64,000 nt of DNA from Providencia stuartii (GCF_029277985.1 NZ_CP119546.1:3782001-3846000), one strand, 5' to 3'; shown: positions 46,839 to 58,007, counted from the stretch's first letter. Notes: generated by a model not told the origin, from the sequence alone. Translations and numbers: made by a program.

Positions 46839-48188
46839 ATGTTAAGCATTTTTAAACCAGCACCTCATGCCCCGAGGTTGCCAGCAGAGAAGGTAGATCC
46901 AGTCTATCGTCGACTGCGCTGGCAAATCTTCATGGGAATTTTCTTTGGTTATGCAGCGTATTACTTGGTAAGAAAAAACTTCGCATTAGCGATGCCTTAC
47001 CTTGTTGAGCAAGGCTTTTCCAAAGGGGATCTGGGTTTTGCATTGTCAGGGATCTCTATCGCGTACGGTTTCTCTAAATTTATTATGGGGTCAGTATCAG
47101 ACCGCTCTAACCCGCGAGTATTCTTACCCGCCGGTCTGATCCTTGCCGCAGCCGTAATGCTTATCATGGGCTTTGTGCCATGGGCAACGTCTAGCATCAT
47201 GATTATGTTCGTGTTGCTATTCTTATGTGGTTGGTTCCAAGGGATGGGTTGGCCTCCTTGTGGTCGGACTATGGTGCACTGGTGGTCACAAAAAGAACGT
47301 GGTGGGATCGTTTCGGTTTGGAACTGTGCTCATAACGTAGGTGGCGGTATCCCTCCTCTCCTATTCATGCTCGGTATGGCATGGTTTAACGATTGGAAAG
47401 CGGCGCTGTATATGCCTGCATTCGCGGCGATTCTGGTTGCGATTATTGCTTTCGCTTTAATGCGTGATACACCACAATCATGTGGTTTACCACCAATCGA
47501 GGAATACAAAAACGACTACCCACCTGACTACAAAGAGTCAGATGAGCAAGAGTTAACAGCAAAAGAAATCTTCATGAAGTATGTGTTCCCGAACAAACTT
47601 TTATGGATGATCGCGATTGCTAACGTCTTCGTTTACTTACTACGTTACGGTGTACTTGATTGGTCACCTACCTATCTACGTGAAGTAAAACACTTCGCTA
47701 TGGATAAATCCTCTTGGGCTTATTTCCTATACGAATATGCAGGTATTCCAGGTACATTGCTCTGTGGTTGGATGTCGGACAAAGTGTTCCGCGGTAATCG
47801 TGGGGCAACGGGTGTGTTCTTCATGATTCTCGTGACGATTGCCACCATTGTCTTCTGGATGAACCCTGCTGGTAACCCAAATGTTGATATGGCTTGTATG
47901 CTCATCATCGGCTTCTTAATTTACGGTCCTGTAATGTTGATTGGTCTACATGCTCTTGAGCTTGCACCGAAAAAAGCGGCAGGTACTGCGGCTGGCTTTA
48001 CTGGGCTATTTGGTTACCTTGGTGGTTCTGTTGCCGCGAGTGCTATCGTTGGTTATACCGTCGACTACTTCGGTTGGGATGGTGGCTTTGCTGTCATGAT
48101 TGGTGGTTCTGCACTTGCTGTCGTACTACTGTTTATTGTGATGGTTAGCGAATCTAAACACAAACGTGAATTAGCGAAAATGAACTAA
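46839..48188 (+). CDS. glpT: Glycerol-3-phosphate/phosphate antiporter GlpT
   Basis: 449 residues and 12 hydrophobic segments, organophosphate:phosphate antiporter family of the MFS. Signatures: [38 protein letters not shown] (including the substrate-binding R45 region) and [19 protein letters not shown] (around the second binding arginine). It imports glycerol-3-phosphate, and also fosfomycin, so its intactness predicts fosfomycin uptake. GGAGG-like sequence precedes the ATG. glpQ lies downstream behind a hairpin. Confidence 0.97.
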   Translation: MLSIFKPAPHAPRLPAEKVDPVYRRLRWQIFMGIFFGYAAYYLVRKNFALAMPYLVEQGFSKGDLGFALSGISIAYGFSKFIMGSVSDRSNPRVFLPAGLILAAAVMLIMGFVPWATSSIMIMFVLLFLCGWFQGMGWPPCGRTMVHWWSQKERGGIVSVWNCAHNVGGGIPPLLFMLGMAWFNDWKAALYMPAFAAILVAIIAFALMRDTPQSCGLPPIEEYKNDYPPDYKESDEQELTAKEIFMKYVFPNKLLWMIAIANVFVYLLRYGVLDWSPTYLREVKHFAMDKSSWAYFLYEYAGIPGTLLCGWMSDKVFRGNRGATGVFFMILVTIATIVFWMNPAGNPNVDMACMLIIGFLIYGPVMLIGLHALELAPKKAAGTAAGFTGLFGYLGGSVAASAIVGYTVDYFGWDGGFAVMIGGSALAVVLLFIVMVSESKHKRELAKMN

Positions 48189-48225
48189 CACTTCATTAAA
48201 GATTCACGTTAGTGCACTAAGCTCT

Positions 48226-48259
48226 GGGCTATATCAAAAAACGATATAGCCCTTTTTTT
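48226..48259 (+). terminator. Hairpin with T-run between glpT and glpQ
   Basis: GGGCTATATC (48226-48235) and GATATAGCCC (48243-48252) followed by seven T. It is a strong terminator 37 bases after glpT, so glpQ is either expressed by read-through at a lower level or from its own promoter. Confidence 0.88.
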
Positions 48260-48287
48260 ACCAAAAAAGTGACAAGGAGATACAATC

Positions 48288-49364
48288 ATGCACTTCCCAT
48301 TAAAAACGTTGGTGGCAAGTATGGTTTTAGTGATGTCAGTTTCAGCAGTGGCACAAGCAACTGAAAAGGTCGTTATCGCGCACCGTGGCGCAAGTGGCTA
48401 CTTACCCGAACACACGTTACCAGCAAAAGCGATGGCTTATGCACAGGGTGCTGACTTTCTTGAGCAAGATTTGGTGATGACCAAAGACAATGAGTTAGTG
48501 GTACTTCATGACCATTACCTTGACCGCGTCACGGACGTCGCTGAGCGTTTTCCCAACCGCGCTCGCAAAGATGGCCGCTATTACGCCATTGACTTTACGC
48601 TCGATGAAATCAAATCATTAAAATTCACTGAAGGTTTTGATATTGTTGATGGTAAACAGGTTCAGAGCTACCCAAACCGCTTCCCTATGGGAAAATCAGA
48701 TTTTCGAGTTCATACTTTCCAAGAAGAAATTGAATTTATTCAGGGATTGAATAAATCAACAGGAAAAAACATTGGTATCTATCCTGAAATCAAAGCCCCT
48801 TGGTTCCACCAACAAGAGGGCAAAGATATTACGAAAAAAACACTCGAAGTCTTGAAACAGTATGGCTATACCGATAAAAACTCAAATGTTTACCTTCAGT
48901 GCTTTGATGCTAACGAACTAAAACGCATCAAAAATACCTTAATGCCAGAAATGGGTATGGATTTAAAGCTTGTCCAGTTAATTGCCTATACGGATTGGAA
49001 CGAAACGCAAGAACAAAAACCAGATGGTACTTGGGTTAATTATAGCTACGATTGGATGTTTAAACCCGGCTCAATGAAAGAAGTCGCTCAATATGCCGAT
49101 GGGATTGGCCCTGACTACCATATGTTAGTCAGTGAAGATTCAACCCCTGACAATATTAAGCTAACGGGTATGGTAAAAGATGCCCATGCCAACAATATGG
49201 CGGTACACCCTTACACTATTCGAGTCGATAAGCTTCCGAAATACGCTAAAGATGGTCAACAACTCTTTGATATTATCTACAATCAAGCTGATGTAGATGG
49301 TGTATTTACCGATTTCCCTGACCTAGGTGTGCAGTTTCTCCAAAAACAGAAACAGCATCCATAA
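48288..49364 (+). CDS. glpQ: Periplasmic glycerophosphodiester phosphodiesterase GlpQ
   Basis: 358-residue precursor with a signal peptide (MHFPLKTLVASMVLVMSVSA, cleavage near VAQA). The GDPD catalytic core is IAHRGASGYLPEHT with DFLEQDLVMTKDNELVVLHD (metal and general acid-base residues His, Glu, Asp, His). It cleaves glycerophosphodiesters to alcohol plus glycerol-3-phosphate, which GlpT then imports. AAGGAG lies before the ATG. Confidence 0.96.
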   Translation: MHFPLKTLVASMVLVMSVSAVAQATEKVVIAHRGASGYLPEHTLPAKAMAYAQGADFLEQDLVMTKDNELVVLHDHYLDRVTDVAERFPNRARKDGRYYAIDFTLDEIKSLKFTEGFDIVDGKQVQSYPNRFPMGKSDFRVHTFQEEIEFIQGLNKSTGKNIGIYPEIKAPWFHQQEGKDITKKTLEVLKQYGYTDKNSNVYLQCFDANELKRIKNTLMPEMGMDLKLVQLIAYTDWNETQEQKPDGTWVNYSYDWMFKPGSMKEVAQYADGIGPDYHMLVSEDSTPDNIKLTGMVKDAHANNMAVHPYTIRVDKLPKYAKDGQQLFDIIYNQADVDGVFTDFPDLGVQFLQKQKQHP

Positions 49365-49377
49365 TCCCTAGAAAGCC

Positions 49378-49401
49378 GATTGCAGCCAAACGGCTGCAAT
49401 C
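49378..49401. terminator. Convergent terminator between glpQ and epmA
   Basis: GATTGCAGCC (49378-49387) and GGCTGCAATC (49392-49401) form a perfect 10-bp stem with a 4-base loop between the two gene ends. Confidence 0.75.
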
Positions 49402-49409
49402 TATCATCA

Positions 49410-50387
49410 TTAAGCGATAGTCACAGGAAAAGCAATCACATCACTGATTCTTTCTGCATCTAATGCAATCATAATTAGGCGATCAACCCCTAATGCCACC
49501 CCCGAACATTCCGGTAATCCATGAGTTAACGCCGCTAATAAACGTTCATCAATAGGATGCACGGGTAGCCCCATAGCAGCACGCCGACGATTATCTTGTT
49601 CAAAACGCTGGCGTTGCTCATTCGCATCCGTTAATTCACGAAAGCCGTTTGCTAACTCCATCCCTTTAAAGTAAACCTCAAAGCGTTCTGCAACACGATG
49701 ATCTTCAGTGCTGATTTCAGCTAAAGAAGCCTGAGTAGCTGGGAAGTGATAAACCACAACGGGTTTTTCTTTACCAATATGAGGTTCAACCCCCATCGTA
49801 AACAGTAATTGCAATAGGGTATCTTTATCTTCTTCTTGTTCGGCGACATTGCTCAGATCCAAACGAGCAGCAACTTCCCTCAATTCACTTTTTTCTGCTG
49901 AAAGGGGATCAATGTCGAGATGACGCAAAAATGCTTGCTGATAAGACAATAATTCCGCACTGTCACAATCCAGTATTTGCTGTAGCAGATCATCAACTTC
50001 ATTGATAAGGCGATACATATCATAATGTGGACGATACCATTCAAGCATCGTGAATTCAGGATTATGATGCCTGCCAGCTTCTTCATTACGGAAACTACGG
50101 CAGAGCTGATAGATAGGTCCACTCCCCGCAGCCAATAAGCGCTTCATATGGTATTCAGGGCTGGTCATCAAATAGAGATCTAACCCTTGTGCAGCACCGG
50201 GTCCCACAAAACGGGTATTAAAAGGGACAAGGTGAATATCCGTGATGGTCGCCTGACTCATCGCCGGAGTTTCAACCTCAAGTACACAGCGCTCCGTAAA
50301 AAAACGTCTAATCTCAGAGACGATTTTTGCTCGCTTTAACAGATTCGCGACAGGTGCACTTGGCTGCCAGTCCACTACTTCACTCAT
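49410..50387 (-). CDS. epmA: EF-P--(R)-beta-lysine ligase EpmA
   Basis: 325 residues from the ATG at 50387 ([12 protein letters not shown]), a class II lysyl-tRNA synthetase-like protein without the tRNA-binding domain. Motif 2 is [21 protein letters not shown] and motif 3 is [17 protein letters not shown]. It attaches (R)-beta-lysine to a conserved lysine of elongation factor P, whose gene lies at the right edge of this window. It is divergent from frdABCD, as in E. coli. A start at 50471 would add 28 residues not usual in the family. Confidence 0.95.
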   Translation of the reverse strand: MSEVVDWQPSAPVANLLKRAKIVSEIRRFFTERCVLEVETPAMSQATITDIHLVPFNTRFVGPGAAQGLDLYLMTSPEYHMKRLLAAGSGPIYQLCRSFRNEEAGRHHNPEFTMLEWYRPHYDMYRLINEVDDLLQQILDCDSAELLSYQQAFLRHLDIDPLSAEKSELREVAARLDLSNVAEQEEDKDTLLQLLFTMGVEPHIGKEKPVVVYHFPATQASLAEISTEDHRVAERFEVYFKGMELANGFRELTDANEQRQRFEQDNRRRAAMGLPVHPIDERLLAALTHGLPECSGVALGVDRLIMIALDAERISDVIAFPVTIA

Positions 50388-51186
50388 TAACATCACTCCA
50401 AAATAAACATAGTCGTGCAGTTTACTCACCTCTTGCGCGACAAACAATGCATTAACACGAATCAAATGCAATTGAGGTATCCGCTGCTATCATAATCATC
50501 CACGAACAGACTGAAATGTAACAAAGTGAGCAAAATAGCGTCGCTTATTCTTCAGCCAACACGATTGAGTAACGATCGTTTTATACCGCATCTAACCAGC
50601 TGCACAAAAAAGAAAAATCATGATTATTTCTAATGTAATGTTAAGGCCATGTTATCAATACTCTTCGTTAAACTTAATCAAATAAATGAGTATTTCAGAC
50701 AATAAAAATGCGCAAATAGCACTTCAGATATTACCGATTTTATTTGCTATCGAATATTCGGGATGAATAAGTTGATTCAATAAAAATTTTGTTATTATTC
50801 GCTTTACGACAGGAAATACGCGATCTTTAAAGTAGATTTAAATCCTGAAACTGACGTTAAAAATAATGGTAATCATTTGAATTGTCGTTTTTTTAGGACT
50901 CATCAAACTTAAAATGCCGCTCATGAAAAAACAATTAATAAAAACTTGGCACAGATCACATTTTATAGTGGAAATCGCCTAAAACCCCCCTCTATATCAA
51001 ATTTATCCTGAGGACTATTCGCTATAATTCACAGCATGATAAGTCATTATTAGCTATTATATTATTTACTATTAAAAAAGAGAGTTTGTGCGGTATCACT
51101 CAACGTGATGCAAACAAGCAGATAGCTAAGCATCAAAAGTATTTAAAAGAATTTATTAATTTACACTTGAACAATGGAGAAGCGCA
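50388..51186. other. Intergenic region between epmA and frdA
   Basis: About 800 bases, mostly AT-rich. Apart from the frd promoter described separately I see no ORF with a start signal and no RNA that I recognise. Confidence 0.5.
50987..51028 (+). promoter_or_regulatory. Likely FNR-dependent frd promoter
   Basis: TATAAT at 51023-51028 gives an expected start near 51035. An FNR half site ATCAA at 50996-51000 puts the site centre (about 50993.5) at -41.5, the class II FNR position. The other half is degenerate, as I recall it also being at E. coli frdA. The run TATCAAATTT then TTATCC resembles the E. coli promoter. Confidence 0.5.
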
Positions 51187-52983
51187 GTGCAAACCTTCAA
51201 TGCCGATCTAGCGATTATCGGGGCCGGGGGCGCAGGCTTACGTGCAGCGATAGCTGCCGCAGAAGCAAATCCCAATATCAAGATTGCTCTGATCTCAAAA
51301 GTTTACCCAATGCGTAGTCACACTGTGGCCGCAGAGGGGGGATCAGCCGCAGTGACTCAGGCCCATGACTCCTATGACTATCATTTTAATGATACGGTTG
51401 CCGGCGGTGACTGGCTGTGTGAGCAGGATGTCGTCGAATACTTTGTCGAACACTGTCCGACAGAAATGACTCAGTTGGAACTATGGGGATGCCCATGGAG
51501 CCGTAAACCAGATGGTTCAGTTAACGTTCGTCGTTTTGGCGGTATGAAAATTGAGCGCACTTGGTTCGCTGCCGATAAAACTGGCTTCCATATGCTTCAT
51601 ACCCTGTTCCAGACATCGCTTAAATACCCTCAAATCCAACGCTTTGATGAACATTTTGTTCTCGACATCATTGTTGACGAAGGCCAAGTCCGTGGTCTTG
51701 TTGCCCTCAATATGATGGAAGGTACAAAAGTTCAAATCCGAGCTAACTCTATCATCATGGCTACAGGCGGTGCTGGGCGAGTTTATCGCTACAACACTAA
51801 CGGTGGTATCGTAACGGGTGATGGTATGGGTATGGCATTCCGCCATGGCGTCCCTCTACGGGATATGGAGTTTGTTCAATATCACCCAACGGGTCTTCCT
51901 GGATCGGGTATCCTAATGACTGAAGGCTGCCGTGGTGAAGGTGGTATCCTTGTTAATAAAGATGGCTACCGTTATCTACAAGATTACGGCATGGGACCAG
52001 AAACACCACTCGGTAAACCTGAAAACAAATATATGGAACTCGGTCCTCGTGACAAAGTTTCGCAAGCTTTCTGGCACGAATGGCGTGCAGGACGCACCAT
52101 TAGCACCCATCGTGGTGACGTTGTGTATCTAGACTTACGTCACCTTGGCGCTGAAAAGCTGCATGAGCGTCTACCGTTTATTTGTGAGCTAGCAAAAGCG
52201 TATGTGGGTGTGGACCCCGTTACTGACCCCATTCCTGTTCGCCCTACTGCTCACTACACAATGGGGGGTATCGAAACAGATCAAAACTGTGAAACACGCA
52301 TCAAAGGCTTGTTCGCTGTTGGTGAGTGTTCATCTGTAGGTCTGCACGGAGCCAACCGTTTAGGTTCTAACTCATTAGCTGAGCTTGTTGTCTTCGGCCG
52401 CCTAGCGGGTGAACAAGCGGCTAAACATGCAGCAGAAGCCACGCCTGCTAACGCAAATGCGATTGAAGCACGCACTCGCGATATCGAAGATAATCTGAAC
52501 AAGCTTCTCAACCAAAAAGGTAAAGAAAGCTGGTCGAAAATCCGCGATGAGATGGGAATCTCAATGGAAGAAGGTTGTGGTATTTACCGTACACCTGAAC
52601 TCATGCAGAAAACCGTTGATAAAATTGCGGAATTGAAAGAACGCTTTAAACATGTCGAAATTACCGACCATAGCAGCGTGTTCAACACCGATCTACTTTA
52701 CACTATTGAACTTGGGTTTGGTTTAGATGTTGCCGAATGTATGGCACACTCCGCCTTTAATCGTAAAGAATCGCGTGGTGCACACCAACGTCTTGATGAA
52801 GGCTGTACAGAGCGTGATGATGTGAATTTCCTAAAACACACATTGGCATTCTATAACCCAGAAGGCGCACCTCGCCTCGAATACAGTGATGTGAAGATTA
52901 CTAAATCTCAGCCAGCAAAACGTGTTTATGGTGCAGAAGCTGAAGCTCAAGATAAGGCAAAGAAGGAGCAAGCTAATGGATGA
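51187..52983 (+). CDS. frdA: Fumarate reductase flavoprotein subunit
   Basis: 598 residues with a GTG start, as in E. coli, and GGAG before it. FAD-binding opening: [21 protein letters not shown]45 in [14 protein letters not shown] is the histidine that carries covalent FAD. Further conserved parts are [25 protein letters not shown], the active-site HTMGG-like [10 protein letters not shown] and [17 protein letters not shown]. It is the catalytic subunit that reduces fumarate to succinate in anaerobic respiration. It overlaps frdB by 8 bases. Confidence 0.98.
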   Translation: MQTFNADLAIIGAGGAGLRAAIAAAEANPNIKIALISKVYPMRSHTVAAEGGSAAVTQAHDSYDYHFNDTVAGGDWLCEQDVVEYFVEHCPTEMTQLELWGCPWSRKPDGSVNVRRFGGMKIERTWFAADKTGFHMLHTLFQTSLKYPQIQRFDEHFVLDIIVDEGQVRGLVALNMMEGTKVQIRANSIIMATGGAGRVYRYNTNGGIVTGDGMGMAFRHGVPLRDMEFVQYHPTGLPGSGILMTEGCRGEGGILVNKDGYRYLQDYGMGPETPLGKPENKYMELGPRDKVSQAFWHEWRAGRTISTHRGDVVYLDLRHLGAEKLHERLPFICELAKAYVGVDPVTDPIPVRPTAHYTMGGIETDQNCETRIKGLFAVGECSSVGLHGANRLGSNSLAELVVFGRLAGEQAAKHAAEATPANANAIEARTRDIEDNLNKLLNQKGKESWSKIRDEMGISMEEGCGIYRTPELMQKTVDKIAELKERFKHVEITDHSSVFNTDLLYTIELGFGLDVAECMAHSAFNRKESRGAHQRLDEGCTERDDVNFLKHTLAFYNPEGAPRLEYSDVKITKSQPAKRVYGAEAEAQDKAKKEQANG

Positions 52984-53710
52984 TATGAAACACTTAAAAA
53001 TGGAGATCATGCGCTACAATCCTGAAACGGATAATGAGCCCCATTTAGTGGCATATGATGTCCCTTATGATGAGCAAACCTCATTGCTGGACGCTTTAGG
53101 TTATATCAAAGATAACCTTGCACCTGACCTCTCTTATCGTTGGTCTTGCCGTATGGCAATTTGTGGTTCTTGCGGGATGATGGTTGATAAAGTGCCAAAA
53201 CTGGCCTGTAAAACCTTCCTACGTGACTACCCCAATGGTCTAAAAGTTGAGCCATTAGGCAACTTCCCGATCGAACGTGATTTGGTGGTTGATATGACTC
53301 ACTTTATTGAGCGCTTAGAAGCGATCAAACCTTATATTATTGGGAATGATCGCAAACCTTCTGAAGGGCCAAATAAGCAAACTCCAGCTCAAATGGCGAA
53401 ATATCATCAATTTTCAGGCTGTATCAACTGTGGTCTCTGCTATGCCGCATGCCCACAGTTTGGTTTGAATCCTGAGTTTGTTGGTCCTGCTGCAATTACC
53501 TTGGCTGAGCGCTACAACTTAGATAACCGTGACCACGGAGCAAAAGAACGCATGCCATTATTGAATGGTGATGATGGTGTCTGGAGCTGTACATTTGTAG
53601 GCTACTGCTCTGAAGTCTGTCCTAAGCATGTTGACCCAGCAGCTGCAATCCAGCAAGCGAAAGCAGCCAGCGCGCAAGACTTTATTATCGCCATGCTGAA
53701 GCCACGATAA
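52976..53710 (+). CDS. frdB: Fumarate reductase iron-sulfur subunit
   Basis: 244 residues from the ATG at 52976, which overlaps the frdA stop. The [2Fe-2S] ligands are in [22 protein letters not shown]. The [4Fe-4S] and [3Fe-4S] ligands are in [12 protein letters not shown] and [17 protein letters not shown]. It carries electrons from menaquinol (at FrdCD) to FrdA. Confidence 0.98.
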   Translation: MDDMKHLKMEIMRYNPETDNEPHLVAYDVPYDEQTSLLDALGYIKDNLAPDLSYRWSCRMAICGSCGMMVDKVPKLACKTFLRDYPNGLKVEPLGNFPIERDLVVDMTHFIERLEAIKPYIIGNDRKPSEGPNKQTPAQMAKYHQFSGCINCGLCYAACPQFGLNPEFVGPAAITLAERYNLDNRDHGAKERMPLLNGDDGVWSCTFVGYCSEVCPKHVDPAAAIQQAKAASAQDFIIAMLKPR

Positions 53711-53724
53711 GGAGAATTGAAGTC

Positions 53725-54120
53725 ATGACTACAAAACGTAAACCCTATGTAAGGGAAATGAAGGGCGACTGGTGGCAAAAGTTAGGTTTCTACCGCTTTT
53801 ACATCGTACGTGAAAGTACCTCCGTTCTTCAGCTATGGTTTAGCCTTTTAGTGTTATTCGGCGTATTCGCCTTAAAAGGTGGTCCAGAATCTTGGGCAAG
53901 CTTTGTTGGATTTTTAAGTAATCCAATCGTCATTATTATCAACATTATTACACTGGCTGCGACACTACTTCATACCACAACATGGTTTAATCTAGCGCCA
54001 AAAGCCGTCAGTATTATCGTTGGTGATAAGAAAATGTCACAAGAACCGATTGTTAAAGGTTTTTGGGCATTAACGATCTTAGTGACGGCAGCGATTTTAG
54101 CAATCGCACTGCTATTTTAA
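53725..54120 (+). CDS. frdC: Fumarate reductase membrane subunit C
   Basis: 131 residues and three hydrophobic helices. It opens [33 protein letters not shown], the FrdC signature, and [15 protein letters not shown] is part of the quinone region. AAGGAG precedes the ATG, 14 bases after frdB. Confidence 0.97.
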   Translation: MTTKRKPYVREMKGDWWQKLGFYRFYIVRESTSVLQLWFSLLVLFGVFALKGGPESWASFVGFLSNPIVIIINIITLAATLLHTTTWFNLAPKAVSIIVGDKKMSQEPIVKGFWALTILVTAAILAIALLF

Positions 54121-54135
54121 TCAACGGAGGATCTG

Positions 54136-54489
54136 ATGAATCTAACGCCTAAACGTTCCGATGAACCAGTTTTCTGGGGATTATTTGGTGCCGGTGGTAT
54201 GTGGAGTGCCATTGTTGGACCTGCTATCATCATTCTCTTGGGAATATTAATCCCATTAGGTGTTGCACCTGAAATGCTAAGCTATGAGCGTATTGTCGCA
54301 TTCTGCCAAAGTTTTATCGGGCGTATTTTCTTACTGCTCATGATAATTCTACCAGTATGGTGTGCTATGCACCGTATTCACCACACACTGCACGACTTTA
54401 AAGTGCATGTCCCAGCATCAAAATGGGTATTTTATGGTGGTGCGGCGATTATTAGCGTGATCGCTATTATTGGTGTCATTGCTCTGTAA
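54136..54489 (+). CDS. frdD: Fumarate reductase membrane subunit D
   Basis: 117 residues and three hydrophobic helices. It opens [21 protein letters not shown] and has [16 protein letters not shown] after the second helix, the FrdD signature. With FrdC it anchors the enzyme and holds menaquinol. GGAGG lies before the ATG. Confidence 0.97.
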   Translation: MNLTPKRSDEPVFWGLFGAGGMWSAIVGPAIIILLGILIPLGVAPEMLSYERIVAFCQSFIGRIFLLLMIILPVWCAMHRIHHTLHDFKVHVPASKWVFYGGAAIISVIAIIGVIAL

Positions 54490-54500
54490 CCGCGTTACTG

Positions 54501-54535
54501 ATCCCTCATATGCCTCACCGCTATGAGGGATTTTT
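54501..54535 (+). terminator. frd operon terminator
   Basis: ATCCCTCATA (54501-54510) and TATGAGGGAT (54522-54531) followed by T, twelve bases after the frdD stop. Confidence 0.88.
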
Positions 54536-54995
54536 CATGATATTGCCTCTCATCTCCCTTACTATTTCCACGTTATTAAACAGCTCTAAGACGACTGTCA
54601 TGGCAGCCTCTTGATCAAGGCTACGATTTCATTTCCTATCAATCCATCTGCGGTTATGACATGGCGATGACGCTAATGACGTCATCCGGGCTAGATTTGG
54701 TAGTGCCTATATTACACATTAATCAATTAGATAGCGCATTTCCCTTGCGTTAATGGCAGCTTCTATGACTGAGGAGATGACTAAACTCTATTCGCTTTTT
54801 AGCGTTTATGCTTACCGTTTTATATTTGGTTTATTGTCTTTAATCCGTAACAATCAATACCGAAGAAAAATAAGGATGCGGTATCTGGGATATCACGCAA
54901 GTGTCTTTTCCTTAATGATAAAATAGCTTTGATTATGACGGATTGCCTTGTTTATTATGCCATTCATTGCTCAGTTTTATTTATTGAAAAATAAA
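54536..54995. other. Gene-free stretch with a possible gene relic
   Basis: About 460 bases with no intact gene. On the plus strand 54580-54753 is open for 57 codons, with text such as YDMAMTLMTSSGLDLVVPILHINQL. That faintly resembles the C-terminal effector domain of a LysR-type regulator, but there is no start and no ribosome-binding site. In many enterobacteria ampR/ampC, blc and ecn genes lie between frdD and sugE. Here they are absent, so a decayed leftover is conceivable. Confidence 0.25.
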
Positions 54996-55028
54996 AGGGG
55001 ATCTCAATTTTAGACATCGAGATCCCCT
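54996..55028 (-). terminator. Terminator of the sugar-acid operon
   Basis: AGGGGATCTC (54996-55005) and GAGATCCCCT (55019-55028) form a perfect 10-bp stem. On the minus strand it is followed by TTTT. It lies 41 bases after the cupin stop. Confidence 0.85.
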
Positions 55029-55068
55029 CTATTTTATCAATAGATTTTTAATCATTTAGCAAAATGAT

Positions 55069-55395
55069 TTAATTATCTAAAAAGTCTTTTCTCATTGGCA
55101 CGAATATATCTAAAATTTCGCCATGAGATAAACATTCACAGCGATGTTTCTCATTGGAAGGAATATAGACAACATCACCTTCTCCAACTTCTTTAGAAAC
55201 ATCCCCGACTTGATATCTAAATTTACCTTTGAGTATATAACTCATTTGTTCATGTGGATGAGAGTGTAAGTCACCTAATGTACCCGCGGTGAAAGATAAT
55301 CTTGCTATCATCATATTTTCACTACCGGGAAATAACTTACGTCGCGTACCTAGGGCAATATTTTTTGCCTCTGTTTCCTTATCGAAAATAAACAT
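55069..55395 (-). CDS. Small cupin protein, KdgF-like
   Basis: 108 residues, single cupin domain. Motif 1 is GDLHSHPHEQMSYILKGKFRY (two His, Glu-type metal ligands with the following H) and motif 2 is EGDVVYIPSNEKHRCECL. It resembles KdgF-type cupins that help open or isomerise unsaturated uronates (inference from size and context). It lies 30 bases after the MFS gene and ends the operon enolase-superfamily dehydratase - MFS - cupin. Its exact reaction is unknown. Confidence 0.7.
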   Translation of the reverse strand: MFIFDKETEAKNIALGTRRKLFPGSENMMIARLSFTAGTLGDLHSHPHEQMSYILKGKFRYQVGDVSKEVGEGDVVYIPSNEKHRCECLSHGEILDIFVPMRKDFLDN

Positions 55396-55424
55396 TACGA
55401 CCTTAGTGTTAATATTATGGCTAT

Positions 55425-56723
55425 TTAATTTGATTTTACTAATGGTTCATCATCCGGTGTAATTGGCTTAATATTTCTTAACATTACTAAATAAACCAAT
55501 GCCCCAATTGCACAAGCAATACCAGATACAATTAATGCCCAAATAAATGAACCCGTTGCCGCAATAATATAGCCAGTTACAATAGGACCTAAAATACCGC
55601 CACAGTTAGAAACTGCACTTTGCATTCCACCTAAGACTGACGTCATATTACGTGGCGCAACATCCCCAGGTAATGACCATATTGCTGAGGCTGCAAAGGC
55701 AAGTGCTGCATAAGATAAACACAGTAAAAACATCATTAAGGTCACAGATTCAACTAACCCCGAAAATGCGATACTGGTTGCAATCAGCATACCGCCCACA
55801 ATCGGTAATTTACGAGCAAGGTTGATATTATTATATTTAATATACAAATAATCCGTCGTCCAACCGCCAAGCCATTGACCTGCGATCCCACATAGTGGTG
55901 GCAACATGGCAGCAAATCCCATTTCTTCCAAACTCATACCTCGTTCCATCATTAAATAAGCAGGGAACCAAGTAATAAAGAAATAAATGGCGTAGTCCAA
56001 CATAAAGAAACCGATACACATAGCTTGTACATTGCGGTAACGGATCAACTGATACCACTTCATCGGCTGAATATTATCAATACCATCTTTTTTAATTTGC
56101 CCATCACGAATATAAGCAAGCTCTTCAGCACTGATTTTTGGGTGTTGTTCAGGATCGTGATATACCTTTAACCATGCAAAAACCCAGAGAACCCCTAATG
56201 CACCGCAAATAATAAATGCCGATTCCCAGCCCCATTTCGCAATGATCCACACCACTAATGGCATGGCGAACGCGGTTCCAAATTTAGAGCCACTATCAAA
56301 TAATGCCGTTATTCTGCCTCGTTCACGGTCTGGAAACCATTTTGCAGCGATACCACTATTACATGGATATGCCCCAGCTTCCCCCATGCCCATTAGAATT
56401 CGAGTGGAAATAAAACTCAGTGGCGTTTTGGCTAATGCGGTGGCAGCTGTTGCTAATGACCACCACAATACCGATCCTGCCAACGTTTTTCTTTGCCCAT
56501 ATTTATCTGCAATAAAACCCGCGGGTATTTGGCATAATGCATAGCTTAAGAAAAACGCTGACATTATCCATCCCATCATCTCTGGTGAAATTTGCAGTTC
56601 CTCTGAGATAGTCGGTGCCGCCGCAGACATAACAGTTCTATCTAAGTAATTAATAACAATCGCAAGCGTCATTAATATCGCTATCGAGAACCTTATTTTT
56701 GTACCTTTGTTCTTATTTTTCAT
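55425..56723 (-). CDS. MFS transporter, anion:cation symporter (sugar-acid) type
   Basis: 432 residues and 12 hydrophobic segments. The opening RFSIAILMTLAIVINYLDRTVMSAAAPTISEEL and GFIADKYGQRKTLAGSVLWW place it in the ACS family, which takes up hexonates, hexuronates and aldarates (GudP, GarP, DgoT, ExuT). The ATG at 56723 has AAAAGG ahead of it; an in-frame start at 56771 is less likely. It lies between an acid-sugar dehydratase and a cupin, so it probably imports their substrate. Confidence 0.85.
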   Translation of the reverse strand: MKNKNKGTKIRFSIAILMTLAIVINYLDRTVMSAAAPTISEELQISPEMMGWIMSAFFLSYALCQIPAGFIADKYGQRKTLAGSVLWWSLATAATALAKTPLSFISTRILMGMGEAGAYPCNSGIAAKWFPDRERGRITALFDSGSKFGTAFAMPLVVWIIAKWGWESAFIICGALGVLWVFAWLKVYHDPEQHPKISAEELAYIRDGQIKKDGIDNIQPMKWYQLIRYRNVQAMCIGFFMLDYAIYFFITWFPAYLMMERGMSLEEMGFAAMLPPLCGIAGQWLGGWTTDYLYIKYNNINLARKLPIVGGMLIATSIAFSGLVESVTLMMFLLCLSYAALAFAASAIWSLPGDVAPRNMTSVLGGMQSAVSNCGGILGPIVTGYIIAATGSFIWALIVSGIACAIGALVYLVMLRNIKPITPDDEPLVKSN

Positions 56724-56793
56724 CGTAACCATACCTTTTAATAAGGAGAGGAAACCAGATAGTGTGATCACTATCTGGCTTATGTAAATGAAG

Positions 56794-57954
56794 TTACTTA
56801 AACAAACGCTCTGGATTTACTGTGAATTTTGCTAACTTATCGATATCTAGTTCGATACCAAGTCCCGGTAATTTTGGAATCGTTAAATAACCCTGCTCAT
56901 CCACTTTGAATGGTGTTTTAACAATGCCATCGATATATTGGCTACCACCAATAAACTCGACAAAGTCCACTTGTGGGAAAGCGGCCGCCATTTGTAAGTC
57001 AGCCGCCAGCCCCATTGCGGTATTCCAACCGTGTCCAACATACTTAACCCCAAACTCATCAGCGAGCCATGCGATTCGACGTTGCTCTGAGATGCCTCCC
57101 ACTTTCGTCACATCAGGCTGAACGATATCGAATGCCCCTTGTGAGAGCCATGGTAAGAAAGATTGACGACGGGTTAATACTTCACCACCGGCAATAGGTA
57201 CTGGGCTTTCTTTACGCAGCACTTTAAAGTCTTCAAGGTCATCAGGACGTAACGCTTCTTCAAACCAACCAACTTGATATTCCGCTAACATATGCGATGT
57301 TTGGATTGCCCATTTCAAACCGTTTGGCCAATATGCATCACTTGCTCCCGCATCAACTAACAAGTGTGATTCGTACCCTGCCGCATCTCTTGCCGCTTCC
57401 ACAATTGCTCTATCTAATTTGGCATCGTTGTTACGTCCAAATGGTCCCCAACCAATTTTAAATGCTTTAAAACCAAGCTTTTTATAATCAGAGATCACGT
57501 TGAACATTGTCTCTGGTTCTTCCATAAGTAAAGAGCAATACGGCTGTACCTTGGAACGATAATTACCGCCAAGTAACGTACTGACAGGTAGCCCTGTTGC
57601 TTTACCTAAAATATCCCACAAAGCAATATCAATACCGCTAATCGTATGTGTTAACGTTCCCCCACGCCCCATCCAGAATGTATTTTGTCTAAGTTTTTCA
57701 GACACTCTTTCTGGCTGCAATGCACTTTCACCAATACATAAAGATGCCAGTACAGGAATAGCGGCTTCAACTAAGCGACCATCGGTAAAGACGCTGCCGT
57801 ACCCCGTGATGCCAGCATCGGTATGCACCGCAATAATGGCGTGGATCGAATCTTCTGGCTTGATTTCATTAGACCATCCCCCTTTTGGGCTCTCCCCAAA
57901 TAAAGGCACGGCAACAATTTCAGTAATTTTTATGTCTTCAAGCATGTTGTTCAT
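56794..57954 (-). CDS. Acid-sugar dehydratase of the mandelate racemase subgroup (enolase superfamily)
   Basis: 386 residues. The capping domain opens ITEIVAVPLFGESPKGGW. The barrel holds the expected residues: the acid/base lysine region GFKAFKIGWG, metal ligands in LLVDAGAS (Asp), WFEEAL (Glu) and IAGGE (Glu), then IVQPDVTKVGG and the catalytic histidine in VGHGWNTAMG. Members of this subgroup dehydrate aldonic or aldaric acids to 2-keto-3-deoxy acids. The exact sugar (for example galactarate, talarate or an aldonate) cannot be read from the motifs. It is the first gene of a three-gene operon, divergent from a FadR-type regulator. Confidence 0.85.
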   Translation of the reverse strand: MNNMLEDIKITEIVAVPLFGESPKGGWSNEIKPEDSIHAIIAVHTDAGITGYGSVFTDGRLVEAAIPVLASLCIGESALQPERVSEKLRQNTFWMGRGGTLTHTISGIDIALWDILGKATGLPVSTLLGGNYRSKVQPYCSLLMEEPETMFNVISDYKKLGFKAFKIGWGPFGRNNDAKLDRAIVEAARDAAGYESHLLVDAGASDAYWPNGLKWAIQTSHMLAEYQVGWFEEALRPDDLEDFKVLRKESPVPIAGGEVLTRRQSFLPWLSQGAFDIVQPDVTKVGGISEQRRIAWLADEFGVKYVGHGWNTAMGLAADLQMAAAFPQVDFVEFIGGSQYIDGIVKTPFKVDEQGYLTIPKLPGLGIELDIDKLAKFTVNPERLFK

Positions 57955-58007
57955 GTTTTTTCCTTCTCTTACTTAACTGTATTTGAGGCATTTAACAACA
58001 TTGTAAG

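Noticed and set aside
54753-54926. 57-codon plus-strand frame after frdD
   Set aside because: No ribosome-binding site and no family pattern; probably chance.
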